Assembly: GCF_900105165.1 (NCBI RefSeq)
Contig: NZ_LT629740.1
Location: 4,526,001 to 4,590,000, forward strand
Source: Mucilaginibacter mallensis
GTDB taxonomy: Bacteria > Bacteroidota > Bacteroidia > Sphingobacteriales > Sphingobacteriaceae
Reading direction: 5' to 3'
DNA length: 64,000 bases
Part shown: positions 17,098 through 24,072 of the stretch, piece by piece
Numbering within the stretch: the first letter of the stretch is position 1
How the letters are laid out: the number at the start of each line of letters is the position of its first letter
Notes under the pieces: generated by a model
Seen by the model: the letters and a program-made list of their open reading frames with translations, nothing else
Database searches by the model: none
What the model was told of the DNA's origin: nothing
Made by a program: the position numbers and the translations under genes

Positions 17098-17712
17098 ATG
17101 CAAAACAACCTGCAACAGCTTTACGGCAATATTGATATTTATCTGTTCGATCAGTTACTGAAAGGCCGATTTGATAATTGCCATAAAATTATCGATATAG
17201 GCTGCGGAGGCGGACGAAACCTGCACTACTTTTTGCAGAATGGATTTGAAGTGCATGGCATTGATCCGGATACAAGAGCTGTAGAACATGTAAAGCAATT
17301 ATCAGCTAAACTGACATCTAACAATCCGGAATCAAACTTTGTAGTAGCTATTGCCGAACATCTCCCCTATGCCGATGATTTCTTCGACCTGGCTATTTGC
17401 AGTGCGATATTACATTTCGCCCGGGATCATGCGCATTTTGATGCGATGCTGCGATCTGTTTGGCGGGTGCTGAAACCGGGAGGGTATCTGTTTGCCCGAC
17501 TAGCATCAGATATTGGTATTGAGGATTTAGTTACACCAATTCGCGATGGTGTTTATCTATTGCCCGATGGCTCAACCCGTTATTTGGTAAACCAGAAAAC
17601 ACTATTGCGTTATACAACTGAACTCGGCGCTGAGTTATTTGAGCCGATAAAAACTACCAATGTGCAGAATTTAAGGTGTATGACAACTTGGTGTTTGAGG
17701 AAGAAACAATAA
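17098..17712 (+). CDS. Class I SAM-dependent methyltransferase
   Basis: 204 aa. SAM-binding motif I KIIDIGCGGGRNLHYF (about 31-46), motif II acidic residue in EVHGIDPD (54-61), AEHLPYADDFFDLAICS and VLKPGGYLFARL (about 145-156) are clear. The family methylates small molecules, quinones or proteins; the substrate cannot be inferred. The gene is not in an operon; its upstream gap carries an inverted repeat and its downstream gap carries two dispersed repeats. Confidence 0.88.
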   Translation: MQNNLQQLYGNIDIYLFDQLLKGRFDNCHKIIDIGCGGGRNLHYFLQNGFEVHGIDPDTRAVEHVKQLSAKLTSNNPESNFVVAIAEHLPYADDFFDLAICSAILHFARDHAHFDAMLRSVWRVLKPGGYLFARLASDIGIEDLVTPIRDGVYLLPDGSTRYLVNQKTLLRYTTELGAELFEPIKTTNVQNLRCMTTWCLRKKQ

Positions 17713-17715
17713 CTA

Positions 17716-17802
17716 TTCGCGTTAGTGATAGTAGCGGATACCGGCTTTGTGGCTAAGGCCTGTGCAGTATGAGCGGATAGCACGGGCCGGAGGCAACGCC
17801 CT
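17716..17802 (-). repeat. Dispersed intergenic repeat, copy 1 (partner at 30338-30455)
   Basis: On the minus strand it reads AGGGCGTTGCC..., then CGCTCATAC..., ACAGGCCTTA, GCCGGTATCCGCTAC and CTAACGCGAA. The same blocks in the same order occur at 30338-30455. The two copies differ in length in the middle. It lies at the methyltransferase 3' end. Confidence 0.75.
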
Positions 17803-17881
17803 AAATATCAATAAACACAAGTCATCCTGGCTAATCCCGAATCACAAGACTTACGCTAAACGTTATTCCAAAAGCGGTGGT

Positions 17882-17956
17882 TGTCATGCTGAGCGCTAGT
17901 CGAAGCATGGCGTAAAGGCCTTTGCCCACATGCTTCGACTAGCGCTCAGCATGACA
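17882..17956. repeat. Perfect 28-bp-stem hairpin repeat (TGTCATGCTGAGC family)
   Basis: Arms 17882-17909 and 17929-17956 are exact reverse complements with a 19-nt loop containing AAAGGCCTTT. The same design occurs at 23614-23689, 25897-25972 and 27066-27137. It is a dispersed REP-like element between the methyltransferase and rpsJ genes. Confidence 0.9.
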
Positions 17957-17984
17957 GCCTTACCATCTCGTATTAACCAACAAA

Positions 17985-18014
17985 AAAAGCCATCCGTAAA
18001 ACGAATGGCTTTTT
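17985..18014 (-). terminator. Rho-independent terminator after rpsJ
   Basis: On the minus strand AAAAGCCATTCG pairs with CGGATGGCTTTT (one mismatch) and a run of T follows. It lies 22 nt past the rpsJ stop and would end the rpsL-rpsG-fusA-rpsJ transcript. Confidence 0.8.
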
Positions 18015-18036
18015 AATATCTGATCTTCCGGTACTA

Positions 18037-18342
18037 TCACACCTTGATCTCAACTTCAACACCGCTTGGCAATTCAAGCTTCATTAAAGCGTCTACAGTT
18101 TTTGAGTTTGAACTGTAGATATCCAATAATCTCTTGTAAGAGCATAATTGGAATTGCTCACGTGCTTTTTTGTTTACGTGTGGTGAACGTAATACTGTAA
18201 AGATTTTCTTTTCAGTTGGTAAGGGAAGTGGTCCGCTTACAACAGCACCCGTAGGTTTTACTGTTTTTACGATCTTCTCAGCTGATTTATCAACCAAGTT
18301 GTAATCGTAAGATTTTAATTTGATTCTGATCCTTTGGCTCAT
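18037..18342 (-). CDS. rpsJ: Ribosomal protein S10 (uS10)
   Basis: 101 aa from MSQRIRIKLKSYDYNLVD, the family start; an ATG seven codons upstream (18363) adds MVTKTNN and is less likely. LPLPTEKKIFTVLRSPHVNK is diagnostic. It ends the str-type operon after fusA, followed by a terminator, instead of leading directly into rplC as in most relatives. Confidence 0.96.
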   Translation of the reverse strand: MSQRIRIKLKSYDYNLVDKSAEKIVKTVKPTGAVVSGPLPLPTEKKIFTVLRSPHVNKKAREQFQLCSYKRLLDIYSSNSKTVDALMKLELPSGVEVEIKV

Positions 18343-18357
18343 GTTATTTGTTTTTGT

Positions 18358-18394
18358 AACCAACCCTAAGAGCTATTTATTAGGGCGGTTGGTT
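18358..18394 (-). promoter_or_regulatory. Hairpin just before rpsJ
   Basis: AACCAACCCTAA (18358-18369) pairs with TTAGGG (18380-18385) and TTGGTT (18389-18394), with a 3-nt bulge. It ends 15 nt upstream of the rpsJ ATG and could affect its translation. The role is inferred from position only. Confidence 0.45.
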
Positions 18395-18400
18395 AATTTA

Positions 18401-18472
18401 TGTGCAGATGTGCGGATATGCAAATGTGCGGATGCTTTTGATTTCTCATTTGCATATCTGCACATCTGCATA
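18401..18472. repeat. 26-nt imperfect inverted repeat in the fusA-rpsJ gap
   Basis: 18401-18426 and 18447-18472 pair at 24 of 26 positions with a 20-nt loop. Both arms are built of the words TGCAGATGTGC and ATATGCAAATG. It is transcribed within the operon. It resembles the other word-built palindromes in ribosomal operon gaps. Confidence 0.85.
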
Positions 18473-18489
18473 TTTACACATCAATTTAT

Positions 18490-20601
18490 TTACGCGTTAG
18501 CAGCGGCTTTTTTGCCTTTTACTTTTGCAATTACTTCTTCCTGTACGTTACGTGGCGCTTCAGCATAGTGATCAAACTCCATGGTTGAAGTAGCACGGCC
18601 TGAAGTGATGGTACGTAACTGGGTTACATAACCGAACATTTCTGACAATGGTACAGTTGCTTTAATTACCTGTGCACCTGCACGTGAATCCATACCTAAC
18701 AGTTGGCCACGACGACGATTCATGTCACCGATAACATCACCCATGTTTTCTTCAGGGGTAAGGATCTCAATTTTCATGATCGGCTCAAGCAATACTGGTT
18801 TACATTTTGGCAATGCCTCACGGTAAGCCATTTTAGCAGCTAACTCGAATGATAAAGCATCCGAATCGACAGCGTGGAATGAACCATCTATCAAACGAAC
18901 TTTTAAGCTTGTTAAAGGGAAACCCGCTAACACACCATTTACCATTGAAGCAGCAAAGCCTTTTTCAACAGATGGGATAAACTCACGAGGGATTGAACCA
19001 CCGCTAATTTCGTTAACAAATTGTAATCCTTCTTTACCTTCGTCGTTTGGTGAAAGTATTACCTGTATATCAGCAAATTTACCACGACCACCGGTTTGTT
19101 TCTTATATGTTTCGCGGTGTTGTATTGTACCTGTGATAGATTCTTTGTAAGCAACTTGCGGAGCACCCTGGTTAACCTCTACTTTAAACTCACGTTTCAA
19201 GCGGTCCATGATGATATCTAAGTGAAGCTCGCCCATACCTGAAATTACAGTCTGGCCGGTTTCTTCATCAGAGTTAACACGGAAGGTTGGATCCTCTTCA
19301 GCTAATTTACCTAAAGCCATACCTAATCTGTCAACGTCAGCCTGAGTTTTAGGCTCAATAGCCAAACCGATAACCGGCTCAGGGAAGTTCATTGACTCAA
19401 GGATGATCTGGTGTTTCTCATCACAAAGGGTATCACCTGTTTTGATATCCTTAAAGCCTACTACCGCTGCAATATCACCTGCACCTACGTTAGGTATAGG
19501 GTTTTGCTTGTTAGCATGCATCTGGAATATACGTGAGATGCGCTCTTTGTTGTCAGAACGCATGTTGTGTACATATGAACCAGCTTCCAAATTACCTGAG
19601 TATACGCGAATAAAACACAAACGGCCTACGAAAGGATCGGTTGCAATTTTAAACGCCAATGCTGCAAATGGTTCTTTTTCAGATGGCTTGCGTAATATTT
19701 CTTCGCCTGTGTTTGGATCAGTACCGATGATACCTTCAACATCCATAGGTGAAGGCAATAATTCCATCACATAATCAAGCATGGTTTGTACACCTTTGTT
19801 TTTGAAAGATGAACCGCAAACCATAGGAACGATCTTAGCATCTAAAACTGCTTTACGTAAAGCGTCAAGCACTTCGCGTTCAGTAATAGTTTCAGGAGCG
19901 TCAAAGAATTTCTCCATCAGGCTCTCATCATAATCAGCTACTGATTCAAGTAATTTCTCTCTCCACTCAGTTGCTTCTTCGATCATATCCTCAGGGATAG
20001 GCACTTCAGTAAAGGTCATACCTTTATCATGCTCATTCCAAACAATACCTTTCCAGTTAATTAAATCAACAACACCTTTAAAATGCTCTTCAGCACCAAT
20101 TGGTAATTGCAATGGCACTGCGTTGCTGCCTAACATACTTTTTACTTGTTTTACAACATTTAAAAAGTCGGCACCAGAGCGGTCCATTTTATTAACGAAA
20201 CCTATACGGGCAACGTTATAGTTGTTGGCAAGTCTCCAGTTGGTTTCAGATTGTGGCTCAACACCATCAACTGCTGAAAACAAGAATACTAAACCATCTA
20301 ATACACGCAGTGAGCGGTTCACTTCAACAGTGAAATCCACGTGTCCTGGTGTATCAATAATGTTAATGTGGTAGTTGTTGCCACGGTATTTCCAGCCTAC
20401 AGTTGTAGCAGCAGAGGTAATGGTAATACCACGCTCTTGCTCCTGCGCCATCCAGTCCATCGTAGCTGCACCTTCGTGTACCTCACCTATTTTGTGGCTA
20501 ACGCCAGAATAGTAAAGGATACGCTCTGTTGTAGTAGTTTTACCAGCATCAATGTGAGCGGCAATACCTATATTTCTTGTATATTTTAGATCTCTTGACA
20601 T
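18490..20601 (-). CDS. fusA: Elongation factor G
   Basis: 703-aa translocase GTPase. The P-loop AHIDAGKTTTTERILYYSG (residues 15-33), switch II DTPGHVDF and NKMD (guanine specificity) are present, followed by domains II-V to the usual length. It lies between rpsG and rpsJ. Unusually long gaps on both sides contain palindromes. The C-terminus ends with a Lys/Ala stretch. Confidence 0.98.
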   Translation of the reverse strand: MSRDLKYTRNIGIAAHIDAGKTTTTERILYYSGVSHKIGEVHEGAATMDWMAQEQERGITITSAATTVGWKYRGNNYHINIIDTPGHVDFTVEVNRSLRVLDGLVFLFSAVDGVEPQSETNWRLANNYNVARIGFVNKMDRSGADFLNVVKQVKSMLGSNAVPLQLPIGAEEHFKGVVDLINWKGIVWNEHDKGMTFTEVPIPEDMIEEATEWREKLLESVADYDESLMEKFFDAPETITEREVLDALRKAVLDAKIVPMVCGSSFKNKGVQTMLDYVMELLPSPMDVEGIIGTDPNTGEEILRKPSEKEPFAALAFKIATDPFVGRLCFIRVYSGNLEAGSYVHNMRSDNKERISRIFQMHANKQNPIPNVGAGDIAAVVGFKDIKTGDTLCDEKHQIILESMNFPEPVIGLAIEPKTQADVDRLGMALGKLAEEDPTFRVNSDEETGQTVISGMGELHLDIIMDRLKREFKVEVNQGAPQVAYKESITGTIQHRETYKKQTGGRGKFADIQVILSPNDEGKEGLQFVNEISGGSIPREFIPSVEKGFAASMVNGVLAGFPLTSLKVRLIDGSFHAVDSDALSFELAAKMAYREALPKCKPVLLEPIMKIEILTPEENMGDVIGDMNRRRGQLLGMDSRAGAQVIKATVPLSEMFGYVTQLRTITSGRATSTMEFDHYAEAPRNVQEEVIAKVKGKKAAANA

Positions 20602-20639
20602 CTTTGTTTTTTTTGGATTTCACTAACTCATTTTATAAC

Positions 20640-20702
20640 TACACCGATTATAACGTGTAAACATATATAATCGGTGTAATCGTATTATTAAATCGGTGTA
20701 AT
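20640..20702. repeat. 13-bp inverted repeat plus third copy in the rpsG-fusA gap
   Basis: TACACCGATTATA (20640-20652) and its exact complement TATAATCGGTGTA (20666-20678) enclose 13 nt; a further AATCGGTGTAAT follows at 20691-20702. It fills most of the 109-nt spacer. Confidence 0.85.
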
Positions 20703-20710
20703 CTAATTTA

Positions 20711-21178
20711 TTAGAAACGGAAATGTGAGAACGCTTTGTTAGCCTCAGCCATTTTGTGCGTATCTTCTTTCTTCTTCACTGCTGCACCTTCACCTTTAGC
20801 TGCTGATATGATCTCGCCTGCTAATTTCTCCATCATGGTTTTTTCACCACGACGACGTGCATAGCTGATCAACCATTTCATACCTAAAGCGATTTTACGC
20901 TCCGGACGAACTTCGGTTGGCACCTGGAAGTTTGCACCACCTACACGGCGGCTTTTAACTTCAACAGCTGGCATAACATTATTTAAAGCTTTTTTCCAGG
21001 TATCTAACCCGTTTTCGCTTGTTTTTTTCTCAACTATTTCAACTGCGTTGTAAAATATAGCGTATGCGGTAGATTTTTTACCATCATACATCATATTATT
21101 TACAAACCTTGTTACCAAAGTATCATTGAACTTTGGATCAGGAAGGATAATTCTCTTTTTTGGTTTTGACTTTCTCAT
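20711..21178 (-). CDS. rpsG: Ribosomal protein S7 (uS7)
   Basis: 155-aa primary binder of the 16S 3' domain. Segments RFVNNMMYDGKKSTA and RRVGGANFQVPTEVRP are typical. A strong Shine-Dalgarno AGGAGG (21189-21194) lies ten bases before ATG. It lies 19 nt after rpsL. Confidence 0.98.
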   Translation of the reverse strand: MRKSKPKKRIILPDPKFNDTLVTRFVNNMMYDGKKSTAYAIFYNAVEIVEKKTSENGLDTWKKALNNVMPAVEVKSRRVGGANFQVPTEVRPERKIALGMKWLISYARRRGEKTMMEKLAGEIISAAKGEGAAVKKKEDTHKMAEANKAFSHFRF

Positions 21179-21197
21179 TGCTATCTATCCTCCTTAA

Positions 21198-21611
21198 TTA
21201 TTTCTTTTTACCTTTAGTTGGAGCCGCTGCTACTTGACCTGGTTTAGGGCGTTTAGTACCGTATTTTGAACGGCGCTGATTACGACCGGCAACACCTGAA
21301 GTATCTAACGCGCCACGGATGATGTGGTAACGTACACCTGGTAAGTCTTTAACACGACCACCGCGGATCAATACAATTGAGTGTTCCTGCAAGTTGTGAC
21401 CTTCACCAGGAATATAAGCGTTAACTTCTTTTCCGTTGGTTAAGCGCACACGTGCAACTTTACGCATTGCTGAGTTTGGTTTTTTAGGGGTAGTGGTATA
21501 CACGCGTGTGCATACGCCTCTTCGCTGTGGACAGCTGTCCAACGCTGGTGACTTACTCTTGTCAACCAGAGCTACTCTACCTTTTCTAACTAATTGCTGA
21601 ATAGTAGGCAT
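21198..21611 (-). CDS. rpsL: Ribosomal protein S12 (uS12)
   Basis: 137-aa decoding-centre protein. It has PTIQQLVRKGR, the streptomycin-site region TTPKKPNSAMRKVARVRLT with wild-type Lys, and GRVKDLPGVRYH. The C-terminus is a Lys-rich extension. It is the first gene of the str-type operon, with a promoter at 21657-21688. Confidence 0.98.
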   Translation of the reverse strand: MPTIQQLVRKGRVALVDKSKSPALDSCPQRRGVCTRVYTTTPKKPNSAMRKVARVRLTNGKEVNAYIPGEGHNLQEHSIVLIRGGRVKDLPGVRYHIIRGALDTSGVAGRNQRRSKYGTKRPKPGQVAAAPTKGKKK

Positions 21612-21656
21612 TTTTCCTTTTTTGTAATTACAGTTTTATCCTTATTTTAAGGACTG

Positions 21657-21688
21657 CAAAGGTAGGCACAATTTTTCTAATTTTCAAC
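21657..21688 (-). promoter_or_regulatory. Promoter of rpsL-rpsG-fusA-rpsJ
   Basis: On the minus strand GTTG, 20 nt, TACCTTTG, then CAGTCC. The -7 is a perfect TAnnTTTG and shares TACCTTTGCAG with the three rRNA promoters at 36827-37042. This suggests common control of rRNA and r-protein transcription. Confidence 0.8.
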
Positions 21689-21763
21689 AGGGTTGATGAT
21701 TTTTCTTTATTGATAGTTAATTGGTTAGGTGATAGTTGGGTAATATCGTACCTTATTTACCGC

Positions 21764-21813
21764 GTCATTGCGAGGAACAGCTTGTCCCGAACTTGTTTCG
21801 GGAAAGCAATCCC
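21764..21813 (+). repeat. GTCATTGCGAGGA-family repeat
   Basis: It begins GTCATTGCGAGGAACAGC and ends AAGCAATCCC, with an internal hairpin TCCCGAA/TTTCGGGA. It closely resembles the ends of the element at 41081-41692. Confidence 0.8.
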
Positions 21814-21859
21814 ACCACTATACAAGTCTATTCTAATTGTCATTGCTGTAAGGGTTTAG

Positions 21860-22905
21860 TAATTCGGTAACAGAATTAGGTATTATTTTTTGTTGTTTAG
21901 GGAGGCCATATCGATAGGTTTTTTGCCGTTGATGCCTTGATGTGGACGTTCCCAGTTGTAGTAGACGAGATACTTTAAGAGTTCGTCTTCCAATTCTTCT
22001 AGACTGTCAAAGTCTGTATCTTCAATCAGGTCTTCTTTAAGCGTTCGCCAGAAGCGTTCCACCTTGCCGTTGGTTTGTGGCCGGTAAGGCTGCATATAAC
22101 GGCGCTTAATGCCTGTTTCCATCAGCATTCTTTCGAAGGGATGGTTGCGTTTTTGCAAACTGGTGGAAGTACCGAACTCCGGGCCATTATCAGCAATGAC
22201 CTCCTCGAACTGGATACCGAACTCCCGCTTAAGTGCCTGCATGCAATGCAGGGCAGTAAACATAGTGGTAAGCGCGGTGATGTCCGGCATCACCTGTGCC
22301 CAGGCCAGGCGGGAATAATCGTCCAATACGCAAATCAGGTAAAGCTTCCTGCTTTGTCCCCTGATCACGCTTTTACTCAGGTGATGACAGTCAATATGTC
22401 CTAACTGGCCCATACGTTCTTTGATGATCTTTCGCTTTACTTCTTTATCTGCGACGGTTAAACGGTTCTTATTGTGCCGCTTCAGGATGTTGTATACGCC
22501 TGAAGGCGATGGCGTAAAGTTATTAGCTTTTTGCTTAAACTGGTCGGCTATCTCGAACTTATTGCAGCCCCTCAACCGAAGGTCAAGTACTTGCTGCTCA
22601 TCTTCAGGAGCGGGCGTCGTGTACTGTACTTTGGCCCTCGTTTGGCAGGCAGCAGATCCTGTTCATTACCTGATTGTTTAAAACGGTTATAATACAGTAA
22701 AAAACTCCTTGGATCGGTATCATGGGCCGCATAAAACTCTTTGGCAAACCTGTAGTTCAGATGTTCACCCCGTTTAACCTGCTCATATTCGCTGATCAGA
22801 AAACGGTACTTATTCAGATAATTCCGTTTTAATGTGAGGTCATTATTAATGTTGCGCATAACTTTCTTAGCTTATTTGTTTAAAGCTAATTCTGTTACCG
22901 AATTA
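21860..22905 (-). mobile_element. IS481-family insertion sequence with 20-bp terminal inverted repeats
   Basis: TAATTCGGTAACAGAATTAG at 21860-21879 is repeated in perfect inverted orientation at 22886-22905, bracketing one transposase. The element is about 1046 bp. No convincing target duplication was found beside the repeats, so the true tips may lie a few bases further out. The element sits among dispersed repeats. Confidence 0.88.
21883..22859 (-). pseudogene. IS481-type transposase, frameshifted
   Basis: The upstream part (22572-22859) encodes the N-terminal DNA-binding region starting MRNINNDLTLKRNYLNK. The downstream part (21883-22575) encodes the DDE integrase core, with D of HIDCHH, D of VIADNGPEFG and E of NGKVERFWRTLKEDL. 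The two frames meet at a tandem TGTAC-TGTAC at 22620-22629. Removing one 5-bp copy joins them into one smooth protein (KRGPKYTTPAPEDEQQ...). It therefore looks disabled by a 5-bp duplication; programmed frameshifting is less likely. Confidence 0.85.
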
Positions 22906-22918
22906 TCTGACCTTTACA

Positions 22919-22952
22919 ATTGCGAGGAGGAACGACGTGGCAACCTCGTAGC
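22919..22952 (+). repeat. Diverged GTCATTGCGAGGA-family repeat
   Basis: ATTGCGAGGAGGAACGACG and GGCAACCTCGT match the elements flanking the GIY-YIG gene at 61682-62124, with the first bases lost. It lies directly beyond the IS right end. Confidence 0.6.
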
Positions 22953-22983
22953 TATCTATACAGAGCGGTTCGCATATTTGATG

Positions 22984-23100
22984 GTATCGCTCATAGCCGC
23001 TAAGGCCTATTTCTTTTGTCTTGATACAAAAGAAACAAAAAATCAAGACAAAAAGATCCTTCCACCCACAGGCAAAACACCCAGGCCCGCGCTTTTTGTC
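22984..23100 (+). repeat. 117-nt repeat identical to 41163-41279
   Basis: Every base from GTATCGCTCATAGCC to GCTTTTTGTC is the same in both copies, 18 kb apart. It contains the hairpin CTTTTGTCTTGATACAAAAG. Short reading frames across it are unlikely to be genes. The remaining stretch to 23269 holds nothing else recognisable. Confidence 0.93.
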
Positions 23101-23269
23101 GGGCCTTTGCACGCGTTTGATTACGTATTAGATCTTTTAAAGTCCTCTCCTTTGGAGATGATTTAGGTGAGGCTTTTTGTCCCAAGCTGTTCTACTGACG
23201 GGCAAAGAAAGAAGCCATATTATCCTGATTCTTGACTCTTAATTCTTGATTCTTTCCCTAATTTTCCAC

Positions 23270-23300
23270 AAAAAAGAGCCCCGATCATATCGGAGCTCTT
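23270..23300 (-). terminator. Terminator of the 23363-23482 gene
   Basis: On the minus strand AAGAGCTCCGAT pairs with ATCGGGGCTCTT (one mismatch) across a 3-nt loop, followed by TTTTTTG. It lies about 60 nt past the stop of the small lipoprotein gene. Confidence 0.8.
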
Positions 23301-23362
23301 ACACACGCACTCACCCTCACTTATCACACACACTCATACAAAACTTCACTGACAATTATCTT

Positions 23363-23482
23363 TTAATACCCATGGTAGTAATGGTGATGCGGATGGCCAT
23401 AACCATACCCTACATAGCAACCTGAGGTTACTGAAACAAATGCGGCTATTATTAATGCGTATCCAAAAAATCTCTTTTTCAT
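23363..23482 (-). CDS. 39-residue His/Tyr/Gly-rich lipoprotein
   Basis: A small gene reading MKKRFFGYALIIAAFVSV, then TSGC and a tail YVGYGYGHPHHHYYHGY. The lipobox VTSGC suggests lipidation at Cys22, leaving a mature peptide of 18 residues with four His and six Tyr. Such a tail could bind metal, but that is a guess. It has its own terminator. Supported by signal, lipobox, stop and terminator; expression unproven. Confidence 0.6.
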   Translation of the reverse strand: MKKRFFGYALIIAAFVSVTSGCYVGYGYGHPHHHYYHGY

Positions 23483-23613
23483 AATCGTAAATTTTAAATG
23501 TCAACATCCTGAATAACGGGTGTTTAGTTATTGGATACATTATAAATGAAAAGGATTAACCGGGCTCTAAATATTTGTTTTATACTATTGATTTTTTGAT
23601 ATCGAGGGCGAAG

Positions 23614-23689
23614 TGTCATCCTGAGCGTTAGTCGAAGGGTGAGCGCAGAGGCCTTTGCCCACATACTTCGACTATCGCTCAGTATGACA
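23614..23689. repeat. TGTCATCCTGAGC hairpin repeat
   Basis: Imperfect copy of the 17882-17956 family: arms TGTCATCCTGAGCGTTAGTC and GACTATCGCTCAGTATGACA-type, loop containing GAGGCCTTTGCCCA. It lies between the two small lipoprotein genes. Confidence 0.85.
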
Positions 23690-23715
23690 CCCTTTTTAAT
23701 CTTCCGAATGCCGGG

Positions 23716-23753
23716 AACAAAAAAGCCTTTATTGTTCTGGCAATAAAGGCTTT
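23716..23753 (-). terminator. Terminator of the 23762-23881 gene
   Basis: AAAGCCTTTATTG (minus strand) pairs perfectly over 13 bp with CAATAAAGGCTTT, loop six bases, followed by TTTTGTTCC. It lies 8 nt beyond the small gene's stop. Confidence 0.85.
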
Positions 23754-23761
23754 CGTATTTA

Positions 23762-23881
23762 TTACGGTCCGGCCGGTCGTGGTGGCGCGGGTGGCGGTGC
23801 AATATGCCTTGGGGCACAACTTGTACATAACATGCCCAGCATGGCTGTAAGCAATATTATGCTTGTGAGTTTTCTTTTCAT
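23762..23881 (-). CDS. 39-residue proline-rich lipoprotein
   Basis: Reads MKRKLTSIILLTAMLGML, then CTSCAPRHIAPPPAPPRPAGP. The lipobox MLCTSC suggests a lipidated Cys22 and an 18-residue proline-rich mature tail. It has the same length and layout as the neighbouring 23363-23482 gene but an unrelated tail. It is followed at once by a terminator, which supports a real transcription unit. Confidence 0.6.
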   Translation of the reverse strand: MKRKLTSIILLTAMLGMLCTSCAPRHIAPPPAPPRPAGP

Positions 23882-24017
23882 AGCGTAGTGTTTTATTGTA
23901 TAATAGCAGACAACTAAGATTTGTTTTTAAATCATTGGTAAACAAAGGCTTAATCGACATATAACTAATCTTAAATTAGCAATAACACTATACATATTAT
24001 CCACTATTACTGCAGCC

Positions 24018-24048
24018 TTGCCTGCAACGCAATAAACACTTATATTCG
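24018..24048 (+). promoter_or_regulatory. Probable promoter of the DUF885 gene
   Basis: TTG (24018-24020), 20 nt, TATATTCG (24041-24048; one change from TAnnTTTG). It ends 24 nt before the ATG. Confidence 0.55.
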
Positions 24049-24072
24049 ATTTTCTCAAAAATCAACCTCATT

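Noticed and set aside
21850..22920. Target-site duplication for the IS481 element
   Set aside because: No matching short direct repeat of 4-12 bp was seen directly outside the 20-bp inverted repeats.
22834..23185. Frames of 61-110 codons sharing residues such as LIAAKAYFFCLDTKETK with a frame at 40983-41363
   Set aside because: The shared peptide is a translation of the 117-nt DNA repeat; flanks differ and codons show no protein constraint.
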